A stretch of 64,000 nt of DNA from CAWBOV01 sp963790525 (GCA_963790525.1 CAWBOV010000002.1:434001-498000); one strand, 5' to 3'. Counted from the stretch's first letter, positions 37,442 through 46,805 are shown. Made by a program: numbers and translations. The notes: generated by a model from the sequence alone, not told the origin.

Positions 37442-38494
37442 GTGTCCACAAGCACTCCCGCCCTGGGGAAGCGCCCGCAGCGTGGCGGCGCCTTCGCCTG
37501 GGTCGGCGCCTTCACCGGCTTCTACCCCGCTTCGGCCGACGATCTGACCGGCCTCGACCCGGTCACCCGGTTCCTGTACGCCGCGCGGAGCGTCATCCTC
37601 GTCATCTCCGCTCAGGCGGCGATCATCGCGGGACTGCTCGCGGCCACCGACCGCCGCTTCGAGGTCGTGCCGTTCGTCCTCGTGCTGCTGGGCTACGTCG
37701 TGCTGCACGGCATCAGCAACCTCTCCAACGACTACTTCGGTTACCGCAGGGGCCACGACACCGAGGACTCCCCCCGGCGGCGGTACACCCTCCACCCGGT
37801 GGCCAGCGGTGCCTTCACCATGCGCTTCCTGGCGACCGGGCTGGCCGTGCTCGCGGCGGTCGCCGTGGCGATCGGCGTCTACTTCATCGCGCTGCGGGGA
37901 GTCGGGGCCGTCGTCCTCGCGATCGTCGGCGGCATCCTGCTCTACGCCTACGACGCCGCCCCGAAGGCACTGAAGGAACTGGGTCTCGGCGAGGTCGCGG
38001 CGTTCGTCGTGTGGGGCCCGCTGATGATCTGGGGCGGCTACTACGTCATCACCGGGCACTGGTCCGGCGACGTGCTGCTCGCGTCGGTCCCCTACGGCCT
38101 CGGCGTCGCGTCGATCCTCATCGGCAAGCACATCGACCAGCGCGCCTTCGACACGTCGCAGGACCAGCGGACGCTGCCGGTGCTGATGGGCGAGAGCGGT
38201 GCGCGACTGCTGAACCGCACCGTCGTCATCGGCATGTACGTGCTGACCGCGGTGGGCATCGCGGTCGGGTCGCTGAGCCCGCTGCTCGTCGTCGTCCTGG
38301 TCGCCGCGCCCCGTGCCCTGCGTGCCGTGCGGGTGATGTCGGCACCCGCACCCGCCGAGGCGCCAGCGGGTTACGTCGGCTGGCCGCTCTGGTACCACCG
38401 CGTGTGCCTCGTGCACAATCGGCTGTTCGGCTGGCTGTTCATCGCGGGTGTCGCGGTCGGCGCGATCTGGCCGTCCTTCCGGGTCGGCGGGTAG
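37442..38494 (+). CDS. UbiA family prenyltransferase
   Basis: A 350-aa polytopic membrane prenyltransferase with about eight helices. The first Asp-rich motif is NLSNDYFGYRRGHDTED; the second region is YAYDAAPKALKELGLGE. Both are magnesium-diphosphate binding sites of UbiA/MenA enzymes. DQRTLPVLMGESGARLLN is also characteristic of MenA-like members. Probable reaction is transfer of a polyprenyl chain to an aromatic acceptor in quinone or related lipid synthesis. No men genes are nearby, so it may be a paralogue rather than MenA itself. GTG 37442 has AGAGGA shortly upstream. Confidence 0.87.
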   Translation: MSTSTPALGKRPQRGGAFAWVGAFTGFYPASADDLTGLDPVTRFLYAARSVILVISAQAAIIAGLLAATDRRFEVVPFVLVLLGYVVLHGISNLSNDYFGYRRGHDTEDSPRRRYTLHPVASGAFTMRFLATGLAVLAAVAVAIGVYFIALRGVGAVVLAIVGGILLYAYDAAPKALKELGLGEVAAFVVWGPLMIWGGYYVITGHWSGDVLLASVPYGLGVASILIGKHIDQRAFDTSQDQRTLPVLMGESGARLLNRTVVIGMYVLTAVGIAVGSLSPLLVVVLVAAPRALRAVRVMSAPAPAEAPAGYVGWPLWYHRVCLVHNRLFGWLFIAGVAVGAIWPSFRVGG

Positions 38495-38530
38495 CTGCCC
38501 GAGCGCCGCGCCGGCTGCTTGGATGGGCCC

Positions 38531-40087
38531 ATGGCCCCGTGGTGGCAGAACGCGACGATCTATCACATCTACCCGCTGAGCTTCGCCGACAGCGACGGGG
38601 ACGGGTGGGGCGATCTGCGCGGGGTGACCTCCCGGCTCGATCATGTCGCCGCGCTCGGCGTCGACGCGATCTGGCTCTCGCCCATCTACCGCTCGCCGAT
38701 GGTCGACTTCGGCTACGACATCACCGACCACTGCGCGGTCGACCCCCGCTTCGGCACGCTGGACGACGCTGACGCCCTGATCGCCGCATCCCACGAGCGC
38801 GGGCTCCGGGTGATCCTCGACTACGTCCCCAACCACACCTCCGACCAGCACCCCTGGTTCCGGGACGCGCTGAGTGGGCGCACCTCGCCGCACCGTGAGT
38901 TCTACGTCTGGGCCGATCCCGCGCCCGACGGAGGTCCGCCCAACAACTGGCGTTCGGCCTTCGCGGCCACCGGCGCGGCCTGGACGCTGCACGAGCCGAC
39001 GGGCCAGTACTACCTGCACTCCTACACCGCCCAGCAGCCCGAGCTGAACTGGCGCTCGCCGCGGTTGCGCGAGGCGATGCTGGACGTGCTCCGCTTCTGG
39101 CTCGATCGCGGCGTCGACGGCTTCCGGGTGGACGCGCCGCACCGGCTGGCCAAGGACACCGCTCTCCGCGACAACGCCCCCGACGTGGTCGGCCTGCTGG
39201 TGAGCACCCAGCTGGACGACCGCCGGCACCACAACATGGACGTGGACGCCGTGCACGAGGTCATCCGTGGCATCCGGTCGGTCGTCGGCGGCTACCCGGA
39301 CACGGTGCTGATCGGCGAGGTCGGGGTGCGCCACCCCGAGCGGCGGCTGGCCTATCACGGCACCGACGACGAGTTCCAGCTCATCTTCGACTTCGGCTTC
39401 CTCGACTGCCCGTGGTCGGCGACGGCCTTCCGCGCCGCGGGCGACCGTCTGGCCGCGGTGCCGGATCCGGCACGGTGGCCGACCCACGTGCTGTCCAGCC
39501 ACGACATCTCCCGGCACGCCACGCGGCTGGGCCCGGCCCATGCCCGCGCCGCTGCCGTGCTGCTTCTGACGCTGCCCGGGACGGCGTTCGTGTACTACGG
39601 CGAGGAGATCGGGATGACCGACGTCGCCGTGCCGCCGGAGCTGGCGGCCGATCCCGACGGCCGCGACCCGGAGCGGACGCCGATGCAGTGGGACGCCTCG
39701 CCCGGCGCCGGATTCACCACGGGCACGCCATGGCTGCCGATCGGACGCGGGGTGGACGTGGCCTCCCAGGACGGTGACCCGCACTCGCTGCTGGCGCTCT
39801 ACCGGGCCCTCATCTCGCTCCGGCGCCGTGATTCGCGGCTGGCGACGGGGCGCTACGCGACGGTGGCGACCGCCGAGGACGTCTACGCCTACACCCGCGA
39901 ACTCGACGGGCGGACGCTCCTGGTGGCGATCAACCTCAGTGACCTGCCGGTGGCCGCGGGATTCGCCGCGGACTCGGGCCGGATCGTGCTGGCCTCGTCC
40001 TCGCGAGGCGGGCCCGTCGACCTGGTCGATCTGATCCTGGCGCCCGCGGAGGCGATCGTCGTCGAGGTGGACGCGGCGACGCGGTGA
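38531..40087 (+). CDS. GH13 alpha-glucosidase (oligo-1,6-glucosidase-like)
   Basis: A 518-aa glycoside hydrolase. The N-terminus MAPWWQNATIYHIYPLSFADSDGDGWGDLRG is typical of alpha-glucosidases. The GH13 regions are DYVPNHTS (I), GFRVDAPH with the nucleophile Asp (II), VLIGEVGV with the acid/base Glu (III) and SSHDISR (IV). No signal peptide, so it acts on internalised maltose, isomaltose or trehalose-like sugars. ATG 38531 was chosen; an in-frame TTG at 38519 is less likely. The stop overlaps a GTGA start of the polymerase-like frame. The product glucose would feed the pgi-encoded step two genes downstream after phosphorylation. Confidence 0.92.
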   Translation: MAPWWQNATIYHIYPLSFADSDGDGWGDLRGVTSRLDHVAALGVDAIWLSPIYRSPMVDFGYDITDHCAVDPRFGTLDDADALIAASHERGLRVILDYVPNHTSDQHPWFRDALSGRTSPHREFYVWADPAPDGGPPNNWRSAFAATGAAWTLHEPTGQYYLHSYTAQQPELNWRSPRLREAMLDVLRFWLDRGVDGFRVDAPHRLAKDTALRDNAPDVVGLLVSTQLDDRRHHNMDVDAVHEVIRGIRSVVGGYPDTVLIGEVGVRHPERRLAYHGTDDEFQLIFDFGFLDCPWSATAFRAAGDRLAAVPDPARWPTHVLSSHDISRHATRLGPAHARAAAVLLLTLPGTAFVYYGEEIGMTDVAVPPELAADPDGRDPERTPMQWDASPGAGFTTGTPWLPIGRGVDVASQDGDPHSLLALYRALISLRRRDSRLATGRYATVATAEDVYAYTRELDGRTLLVAINLSDLPVAAGFAADSGRIVLASSSRGGPVDLVDLILAPAEAIVVEVDAATR

Positions 40088-40152
40088 CCCGAACCGCCGG
40101 CCCCGGCCCCGGTGTCGGTGTCGGTGTCGGTGGCGCACGGCAGGATGCAACG

Positions 40153-41883
40153 GTGACCGACGCCGCCGCCCGACTGCTGGCCACCGGGGTCGGGTCGGGC
40201 GGGCTGGTCGCGCTGGTGCTCCGGCCGGGTGCCGGGGCGGCGCTGGTCGCCGAGGGCGGCGCGGTCCACGCCCCCGCCGGCTCCGTGGGCGACACGGTCA
40301 CCGCGGTGGAGGACGCGCTCCGACCGCGCTGGGTGTGGTGGTCCAACGAGGTCGCGGCGGTGCTGCTCGATGACGGGCTCCGGATGGCCCGGTGCTGGGA
40401 CCTCGCCGCCGTCCATCGCCTGCTCGTCGGCGGGTGGCGGGCCGATCCGGCGCTGATCTGGGCGGGACTGCACGACCTCGACGCGGCCACGATGCCGGGG
40501 ATGGGCCAGCTCGACCTGCTCGGCGGGTCCGGTGACGAGGGCGGTGACCCCGAGGATCCCGTGCAACCGGACGGGCACCTGCGCGCGGAATGGGCCAGCG
40601 GCGGATGGGCGCGCACCGACGCACGCGCGGCGCGGTGGGGCCGGCTCGCGCTCGAGGCCGCCGCCCTGCAGCGCGCGCGGCTGGCCGAGCTGCGGGTCGG
40701 CGGGGACGCGCTGGCCACGGCCCGATCGGAATCGGCGGCGGAACTGCTCAGTGCGGAGCTGGCCCACACCGGGTTGCCCGTGGACCGCGCGCGGGCGGAG
40801 GAGCTGATCGCCGGCTTCGTCGGTCCGCGCCCGGCCGACGAGCAGGAGGCGGCAGCCATCCGGCGGGCCCGCGACCGCGTCGTGCTGGACCTCCTGCCCG
40901 CGGCCGAGGCGACGGACCTGCGCAACCCGGCTCAGGTCAAGGCGCTGCTCCGGCGGGCGGGCATCGACGTGCCGGACACCCGCTCCTGGCGGCTGGAGGG
41001 CTTCCGCGGCGCCCACCCGGTGGTGGCGGCCCTGCTGCGCTGGCGCAAGGACGAGCGCATCTCCACGACCTACGGCTACGGCTGGCTGGACGAGCGGGTG
41101 AGCGCGGACGGTCGGCTGCGCGGCGCCTGGAGCGGCAGCGACGGCGCTGCCGGGCGGATGACCGCACAGGCGGGGCTGCACAACCTGCCGGCCGAGCTGC
41201 GCCCGGCCGTCGTCGCCGAGGCCGGGCACGTCTTCGTCCGCGCCGATCTGGGCCAGATCGAGCCGCGCGTGCTCGCCGTGGTCTCCGGTGACCCGGCCCT
41301 GATCGCGGCCGCCCGGGAGGACGACCTGTACGCGCCTGTGGCCTCGCGGCTGCGGGTGGAGCGGCCGATCGCGAAGGTCGCCGTTCTCGCCGCGATGTAC
41401 GGCCAGACGTCGGGGACGGCGGGCGCGGCGCTGCAGGGACTGGAGTCGGCCTATCCCGTGGCGATGCGCTACCTGCACGACGCCCGCGACGCCGGGCGGG
41501 ACGGGCGCCCGTTGCGGACCTACGGCGGCCGGCTGATCCGCATGCCGCGGCTGCCGCTCGACATCGACGAGGACGGCGAACGCTCGTGGCTGGCCGGGCG
41601 TGGACGGTTCGCCCGCAACGCGGTGATCCAGGGTGCGGCCGCGGAGTTCTTCAAGGCGTGGGCGGTGACGGTGCGGACGCGTTCGTTCGCCTCGGGCGCG
41701 CGGATCGTGCTGTGCCTGCACGACGAGCTGCTGGTGCACGTCCCCACCGCGCGCGCCGACGAGGTCGCCGCCCTGCTCGACAGCTGCCTGCTGGAGACCG
41801 CCCAGCGGTGGAGCTCCGGGTCCGGCGTGCGCTTCGTCGCCGACGTCAGCATCGTCAGCCGCTGGTCCGACGCCAAAGGCTGA
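40153..41883 (+). CDS. DNA polymerase I-like protein (3'-5' exonuclease-like plus family A polymerase)
   Basis: A 576-aa protein with a C-terminal family A polymerase domain. Motif A is FVRADLGQIEPRVLA (canonical DYSQIELR, here with Leu-Gly and Pro changes), motif B RPIAKVAVLAAMYGQTSG, motif C LCLHDELLVHV with intact catalytic Asp-Glu. The N-terminal 230 residues replace the exonuclease region and there is no 5' nuclease domain. These proteins are widespread in actinobacteria and often labelled bifunctional exonuclease/polymerase; activity is little studied. GTG 40153 has AGGA seven bases upstream. GTG 40084, overlapping the previous stop, would add 23 residues encoded partly by a GGTGTC simple repeat. 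Confidence 0.85.
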   Translation: MTDAAARLLATGVGSGGLVALVLRPGAGAALVAEGGAVHAPAGSVGDTVTAVEDALRPRWVWWSNEVAAVLLDDGLRMARCWDLAAVHRLLVGGWRADPALIWAGLHDLDAATMPGMGQLDLLGGSGDEGGDPEDPVQPDGHLRAEWASGGWARTDARAARWGRLALEAAALQRARLAELRVGGDALATARSESAAELLSAELAHTGLPVDRARAEELIAGFVGPRPADEQEAAAIRRARDRVVLDLLPAAEATDLRNPAQVKALLRRAGIDVPDTRSWRLEGFRGAHPVVAALLRWRKDERISTTYGYGWLDERVSADGRLRGAWSGSDGAAGRMTAQAGLHNLPAELRPAVVAEAGHVFVRADLGQIEPRVLAVVSGDPALIAAAREDDLYAPVASRLRVERPIAKVAVLAAMYGQTSGTAGAALQGLESAYPVAMRYLHDARDAGRDGRPLRTYGGRLIRMPRLPLDIDEDGERSWLAGRGRFARNAVIQGAAAEFFKAWAVTVRTRSFASGARIVLCLHDELLVHVPTARADEVAALLDSCLLETAQRWSSGSGVRFVADVSIVSRWSDAKG

Positions 41884-41927
41884 GCCCCGCTGGCGCGGTG
41901 GATCGGGCAGGTGGTGGGATAGGGACC

Positions 41928-43556
41928 ATGGCCGCTGACCGAGTTCCGCTGCGTTCCCGTTCCGCCTGGGCTGCCCTCGAGGCCCATCATTCCGAGATCG
42001 CCGGTACGCATCTGCGGGAGCTGTTCGCGGCCGACGCCGAGCGCGGGACGCGGCTGAGCCTGGACGCCGAGGGCATCTACCTCGACTACTCGAAGAACCG
42101 CGTCACCGACGAGACGCTCGGCCTGCTCGTGCAGCTGGCCCGGGAGTCGGGGCTGCGCGAGCGGATCGACGCCATGTTCGCCGGCGAGAAGATCAACATC
42201 ACCGAGGACCGCGCCGTGCTCCACGTCGCGCTGCGCGCCCCCCGCGATGCCCACATCGAGGTCGACGGGGTCGACGTCGTCCCCGGCGTGCACGAGGTCC
42301 TGGACCGGATGGCCGAGTTCGCCGACAAGGTCCGCAGCGGCGCCTGGGTGGGGCATACCGGCAAGCGCATCGCCGCGGTCGTCAACATCGGCATCGGCGG
42401 TTCGGACCTCGGCCCCGTGATGGCCTACGAGGCGCTCAAGCACTACAGCCAGCGGGACCTGACGTTCCGGTTCGTGTCCAACGTCGACGGCACCGACTTC
42501 GCCGAGGCGACCCACGACCTCGATCCGGCCGAGACGCTGTTCATCATCTCCTCGAAGACGTTCACCACGCAGGAGACGATGACCAACGCCCACACCGCCA
42601 GGGACTGGGCGCTGGCCACCCTGAACGACGACGCGGCGATCGCCAAGCACTTCGTCGCGGTCTCCACCAACGCCGATGCGGTCGGCGAGTTCGGCATCGA
42701 CACCGCCAACATGTTCGGGTTCTGGGACTGGGTCGGCGGGCGGTACTCGATGGACTCGGCCATCGGGCTGTCGACGATGCTCGCGGTCGGCCCCGACGGG
42801 TTCGGCGAACTGCTGGCCGGTTTCCACTCGATGGACGAGCACTTCCGCACCGCGCCGTTCGAGGCCAACCTGCCGGTGATCCTCGGGCTGCTCACCGTCT
42901 GGTACTGCGACTTCTTCGGCTCCCAGACCCAGGCCGTGCTCCCCTACGACCAGTACCTCAAGCGGTTCCCGGCGTATCTGCAGCAGCTGACGATGGAGTC
43001 CAACGGCAAGTCGATCACCCTCGACGGCACCCACGTCGACTACGACACCTCGCCGGTCTACTGGGGAGAGCCGGGCACCAACGGCCAGCACAGCTTCTAC
43101 CAGTTGATCCACCAGGGCACCCGGCTGATCCCGGCCGACTTCATCGGCTTCCTGCACTCGCTCAACCCGCTGGGCGAGCACCACGACCTGCTCACCGCGA
43201 ACGTCTTCGCCCAGACCGAGGCGCTGGCCTTCGGCAAGACCGCGGAGGAGGTGCGCGCCGACGGTGTCCCGGAGTGGCTCGTGCCGCACAAGGTCTTCGA
43301 GGGCAACCGCCCCACGAACACCCTGCTGCTCGACGAGCTGACCCCGACCGCGCTGGGGCGGCTGATCGCGCTGTACGAGCACAGCGTGTTCGTCCAGGGG
43401 ACGGTCTGGAACGTGAACTCCTTCGACCAGTGGGGCGTCGAACTGGGCAAGGTGCTGGCCAAGAAGGTGGCCGGCGAGCTCATCGACGACGGACCGCTCG
43501 GCCACGACAGCTCGACGAACGCCCTCATCGAGCGCTATCGGCGCGCCCGGCGCTGA
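41928..43556 (+). CDS. pgi: Glucose-6-phosphate isomerase
   Basis: A 542-aa enzyme interconverting glucose 6-phosphate and fructose 6-phosphate. It has VVNIGIGGSDLGPVMAYEAL, ISSKTFTTQETMTNA, the GGRYSMDSAIGLSTML signature, QQLTMESNGK, EPGTNGQHSFYQLIHQGT and the C-terminal EHSVFVQGTVWNVNSFDQWGVELGK with the catalytic Lys. Length and motifs match the full-length bacterial family. ATG 41928 has AGGGA just upstream. It shares a strand with the alpha-glucosidase and also supplies substrate for Ino1 in the reverse direction. Confidence 0.97.
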   Translation: MAADRVPLRSRSAWAALEAHHSEIAGTHLRELFAADAERGTRLSLDAEGIYLDYSKNRVTDETLGLLVQLARESGLRERIDAMFAGEKINITEDRAVLHVALRAPRDAHIEVDGVDVVPGVHEVLDRMAEFADKVRSGAWVGHTGKRIAAVVNIGIGGSDLGPVMAYEALKHYSQRDLTFRFVSNVDGTDFAEATHDLDPAETLFIISSKTFTTQETMTNAHTARDWALATLNDDAAIAKHFVAVSTNADAVGEFGIDTANMFGFWDWVGGRYSMDSAIGLSTMLAVGPDGFGELLAGFHSMDEHFRTAPFEANLPVILGLLTVWYCDFFGSQTQAVLPYDQYLKRFPAYLQQLTMESNGKSITLDGTHVDYDTSPVYWGEPGTNGQHSFYQLIHQGTRLIPADFIGFLHSLNPLGEHHDLLTANVFAQTEALAFGKTAEEVRADGVPEWLVPHKVFEGNRPTNTLLLDELTPTALGRLIALYEHSVFVQGTVWNVNSFDQWGVELGKVLAKKVAGELIDDGPLGHDSSTNALIERYRRARR

Positions 43557-43580
43557 TGCCCTGCGGCTAGGCTGGACGCG

Positions 43581-43976
43581 ATGACTGGCGAATCAGATCT
43601 CTCCGTCCTGCTGGCCACGCTCGATCCTGTGCTCGACCCCGAGCCGTACGCCTATCTCGCGGTCGCCGAGCTCCCGGACGACCTCACCGACGTCATCGCC
43701 ATGGTGCGCGAGGACGAGGGCGTCACGCTGGTCGCCTCGGCCCACGCCGCCCACCTGGCGGGCGAGGACGCGGTGGCCGTCCGCCGGATCACCCTCGGCG
43801 CCCAGTCCGCGTTGACGTCGGTCGGGCTCACCGCCGCGGTGAGTGCGGCGCTGACCGACCACGGCATCAGCTGCAACGTCGTGGCCGGGTTCCGTCACGA
43901 CCATCTCTTCGTGCCGCCCGACGACGCCGAGCGGGCCGTCGCGGTGCTCAAGCTGCTCGGATCCGCGCGCGCGTAG
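43581..43976 (+). CDS. ACT domain-containing protein
   Basis: A 131-aa protein of two small beta-alpha units: YAYLAVAELPDDLTDVIAMVREDEGVTLVAS and AVRRITLGAQSALTSVGLTAAVSAALTDHGISCNVVAGFRHDHLFVP. The DHGIxCNxVAGxxHDHLFVP block is characteristic of the ACT_3/CASTOR-type family (formerly DUF2241). Such domains bind amino acids; no enzyme is fused, so it is probably a sensor or partner. It follows pgi by 24 bases. Confidence 0.87.
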   Translation: MTGESDLSVLLATLDPVLDPEPYAYLAVAELPDDLTDVIAMVREDEGVTLVASAHAAHLAGEDAVAVRRITLGAQSALTSVGLTAAVSAALTDHGISCNVVAGFRHDHLFVPPDDAERAVAVLKLLGSARA

Positions 43977-43988
43977 GTCCGATCCCGA

Positions 43989-44693
43989 TCAGACCAGGGC
44001 CGGGTACAGGTCCCGGAGGTCGCCGGACAGCGCGCTCTTGACCGTGCGGCTGATCTCGTCGGCGAGCACCTCGCCCCGGCCCGCCTCGATCGCGTCCAGC
44101 GTCTGCTCGGCGATGGATTCCGGGGTGTTCTTCGGGGCGTCGATGTGGGCGACCATGTCGGTGTCGATGTAACCGGCGTGCACGCCGACCACCAGGGTGC
44201 CCTGCGGGTTGAGCTCCAGGCGGAGCGCGTTGGTCAGGGACCACGCCGCCGCCTTGGAGGCGCTGTAGGAACCGGTTCCGGGAAGCGTGACGAACGACAG
44301 CGCCGACAGCATGTTGACCAGCGCGCCGCCACCGTTGGCGGCGAGGACCGGCGCGAAGGCGCTGCTGACGGCAAGGGTGCCGAAGAAGTTGGTCTCCAGG
44401 TCCCGCCGGGCGGCGGCGGTCGGGGTCGCGTCGAGGAGCGGCCCGTCGCTGTAGACGCCGGCGTTGTTGATCACGATGTCCACGTCGGTCAGGAGCGCTG
44501 CCGCTGCCGCGACGTCGGCGGGGTCGGTGATGTCGAGGCGGACCGGGATGAGCCTGGGGTCGAGGACGGTGCTGACGTCGCGGACACCCGCGTAGACCTT
44601 GACCGCGCCCCGGGCGAGGAGGGCTTCGGCGTAGGCGCGGCCGAGACCGCGGTTGGCTCCGGTGACGAGGGCGACGGACCCGGTGATCTGCAT
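43989..44693 (-). CDS. Short-chain dehydrogenase/reductase
   Basis: A 234-aa classical SDR: VTGANRGLGRAYAEALLARGA (cofactor loop), DIVINNAGVYSDG, MLSALSF (catalytic Ser) and GSYSASKAAAWSL (YxxxK). No signal peptide. It is divergent from the TetR gene at 44786; the gap has two copies of a TAAACCG-type palindrome, so it is probably derepressed by a ligand that may be its substrate. Substrate unknown. Confidence 0.93.
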   Translation of the reverse strand: MQITGSVALVTGANRGLGRAYAEALLARGAVKVYAGVRDVSTVLDPRLIPVRLDITDPADVAAAAALLTDVDIVINNAGVYSDGPLLDATPTAAARRDLETNFFGTLAVSSAFAPVLAANGGGALVNMLSALSFVTLPGTGSYSASKAAAWSLTNALRLELNPQGTLVVGVHAGYIDTDMVAHIDAPKNTPESIAEQTLDAIEAGRGEVLADEISRTVKSALSGDLRDLYPALV

Positions 44694-44714
44694 GACGTGC
44701 TCCTTCTCGAGTGG

Positions 44715-44775
44715 TAAACCGTTCGGTGTACTACGACCGTAGCAGGAGGTGGACGTGAAGTAAACCGATCGGTAC
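44715..44775. promoter_or_regulatory. Two TetR operators between SDR and TetR genes
   Basis: TAAACCGTTCGGTGTA (44715-44730) and TAAACCGATCGGTAC (44761-44775) share TAAACCG-N-TCGGT. The cores ACCG-TT-CGGT and ACCG-AT-CGGT are perfect palindromes, 46 bases apart. One lies near each divergent start: 22 bases from the SDR ATG and 11 bases from the TetR ATG. Confidence 0.85.
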
Positions 44776-44785
44776 TGTCGACGTC

Positions 44786-45370
44786 ATGGCCACGACAGCG
44801 ACCCCGGCGACGGCGCACGGAGGCAGGGGTGCGCGCGAGCGGATCCTGGCCGCGGCGGGCGAGCTCTTCTACCGCCAGGGCCTCAACGCCACCGGCGTCG
44901 AGCAGCTGGCCGAGACCGCTCACGTCTCCAAGCGCACGCTCTACCAGCACTTCCCGAGCAAGGACGACGTGATGGTCGCCTACCTCGAGCGGATCACGCC
45001 GGACATGCTCTCGCGGTCGCTGGCGCAGCTGCAGGACACGTCCGTCCCCGCTCGGGACCGGCTGGTGCGCCTGTTCCGGCCCGACCGCGGCAGCCGCGGC
45101 TGCCCCTACCTGAACGCGACCGCCGAGCTCTGCGACGACGACCATCCGGCCCGGCTCGTCGCCCGCGCCCGCAAGCAGGAGTTCGTCGATCGGCTCACGG
45201 CGCTGGCGGCCGAGGCGGGCGCGTCGGACGCCGCTGCCCTGGGCAGCCAGCTCGCCGTGCTGTCGGACGGGGCTCGGGCGCAGGCAGCCGCACTCGGCTC
45301 GGACGTCCCGTTCACGCACGCGCAGACGGTGGCGGAGCTGCTGATCGACCGGGCTGTCAGCGCGCGCTGA
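44786..45370 (+). CDS. TetR/AcrR family regulator
   Basis: A 194-aa repressor with HTH RILAAAGELFYRQGLNATGVEQLAETAHVSKRTLYQHFPSKDD and a C-terminal ligand domain containing RGCPYLNATAELCDDDHPARLVARARKQEF, the TetR_C_33-like pattern. It is divergent from the SDR gene, with paired operators between. Its last 14 bases overlap the 3' end of the opposing HxlR gene. Confidence 0.93.
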   Translation: MATTATPATAHGGRGARERILAAAGELFYRQGLNATGVEQLAETAHVSKRTLYQHFPSKDDVMVAYLERITPDMLSRSLAQLQDTSVPARDRLVRLFRPDRGSRGCPYLNATAELCDDDHPARLVARARKQEFVDRLTALAAEAGASDAAALGSQLAVLSDGARAQAAALGSDVPFTHAQTVAELLIDRAVSAR

Positions 45371-45707
45371 GGTTCTGCGCCGCCCAGTCGGCCAGCTGGT
45401 CGAGAATCGGCAGCAGCGCGCAGCCGGACGCCGTGAGCTCGTAGCTGACCCCCGGCGGGCGGGCGTCGGTGACGGTCCGCTTGACCAGTCCCGCGTCGGC
45501 CAGTTCGCTCAACCGGTCCGACAGCACCGAATCGGTGATGGCCCCGATCGCGCGCCGCAGTTCGGCGAAACCGGCCGGTGAGCCGGCCAGGGTGCCGAGG
45601 ATGATGCCGTTCCAGCGCTTGCCCAGGAAGTCGAACGCGCGCGCCAGGGATGCGTCGCAGATGTGGACGTCCTGACCCACTCCCTCGGTCACCGGCATGG
45701 GCCCCAT
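45357..45707 (-). CDS. HxlR family transcriptional regulator
   Basis: A 116-aa winged-helix regulator. It has CDASLARAFDFLGKRWNGIILGTLAGSPAGFAELRRAIGAITDSVLSDRLSELADAGLVKR, the complete HxlR (MarR-like) domain including the conserved N-terminal Cys, which in some members senses thiols or aldehydes. The C-terminus YELTASGCALLPILDQLADWA is standard. ATG 45707 is used; ATG 45698 is an alternative. It is divergent from the EamA gene (109 bases between starts), which is its likely target. Confidence 0.92.
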   Translation of the reverse strand: MGPMPVTEGVGQDVHICDASLARAFDFLGKRWNGIILGTLAGSPAGFAELRRAIGAITDSVLSDRLSELADAGLVKRTVTDARPPGVSYELTASGCALLPILDQLADWAAQNLSAR

Positions 45708-45815
45708 CGTAACGAGCTTCCGGCCGCCGGACCGGTCCGTCGCGGCCGCCCCGCCCCGGCGGCTGGCAGACTCGGCGCTGGCCGGGAGCGACGCGACGAG
45801 CTGGAGGAGTGTGCG

Positions 45816-46805
45816 ATGCAGCGCGAGGGCGCACCCGGCCGCGCGTCGGATCGGCCCGCAGCACGGATGGGGCAGGCGCTCGGGCAGGCGCTGGGGCCGC
45901 GCCTCGGGCTCGCGCAGATCAGCCTCACCGGCATCCTGTGGGGCACCACCGGCGTGGTCGTCCGGGTCGTGCGCGACCACTCCGGGCTCGGGCCGGCGGC
46001 GATCGGCTTCTACCGCCTGGCGATCGCCGCCGTGGTGCTGCTCGCCTTCGCGCTGCCGCGGGGCGGGCTCGTCACGGCGTTCCGGCGGGCACCCGTCGCG
46101 CTGCTGCTCACCGGTGCCGGACTCGGCGCGTACCAGGCGCTGTACTTCCTCGCGGTCGCGCAGGCGGGGGTGAGCGTGGCGACGGTGGTGAGCCTCGGGC
46201 TGGCGCCGGTCCTGATCGCCGTCTGGGAGGCGGTGCAGGCTCGCCGGGTGCCGGGGATGGTCCCGGCACTCACGGTGCTCGCCGCCGTCGTCGGGCTGGC
46301 ACTGGTCGCGCTGTCGAGCACGCACGCCAGCTCGGCGGCGCCGCATCCGCTGCTGGGCCTGCTCGTTGCCGTCGTGTCCGGGGCCGGCTACGCGGCGACG
46401 ACGGTGCTGAGCCGGCACGTCTCCCTGATCACCGAGCCGCTCGCGCTGACCACGATCAGCGCCACGGTGGGTGCGGTCGTGCTGGCGCCGGTCGCGCTCG
46501 TCGCCGGGATCACCTTCGGCGGGCCGGTGTCGTCGGTGGGCTGGCTGGTGTATCTGGGGGTGGTCACGACGGCGGTGGCGTACGGGCTGTTCTACTCCGG
46601 CCTGCGCACGGTCGCGGGCAGCGTCGCAGCGGTGCTGACCCTGCTGGAGCCGCTGACCGCCGCGGTCCTCGCCGTCGCGCTCCTGCACGAACCGCTCTCG
46701 GCCCTGACGGTCGTCGGCGGGCTGCTCATGCTCGCCGCCGTCGCGGCCCTCTACCTGCGCCCCGAGGACCCGGAGCCGGTCACCGCCACCGAGCTGCGCC
46801 CCTGA
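45816..46805 (+). CDS. EamA/DMT family transporter
   Basis: A 329-aa exporter-type membrane protein with ten segments in two EamA repeats (ISLTGILWGTTGVVVRVV...; LLGLLVAVVSGAGYAATTVLSR...), ending GSVAAVLTLLEPLTAAVLAVALLHEPL, the canonical EamA half-repeat end. GGAGGAG lies six bases before ATG 45816. It is divergent from the HxlR regulator. Substrate unknown; amino acids or drugs are typical. Confidence 0.92.
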   Translation: MQREGAPGRASDRPAARMGQALGQALGPRLGLAQISLTGILWGTTGVVVRVVRDHSGLGPAAIGFYRLAIAAVVLLAFALPRGGLVTAFRRAPVALLLTGAGLGAYQALYFLAVAQAGVSVATVVSLGLAPVLIAVWEAVQARRVPGMVPALTVLAAVVGLALVALSSTHASSAAPHPLLGLLVAVVSGAGYAATTVLSRHVSLITEPLALTTISATVGAVVLAPVALVAGITFGGPVSSVGWLVYLGVVTTAVAYGLFYSGLRTVAGSVAAVLTLLEPLTAAVLAVALLHEPLSALTVVGGLLMLAAVAALYLRPEDPEPVTATELRP

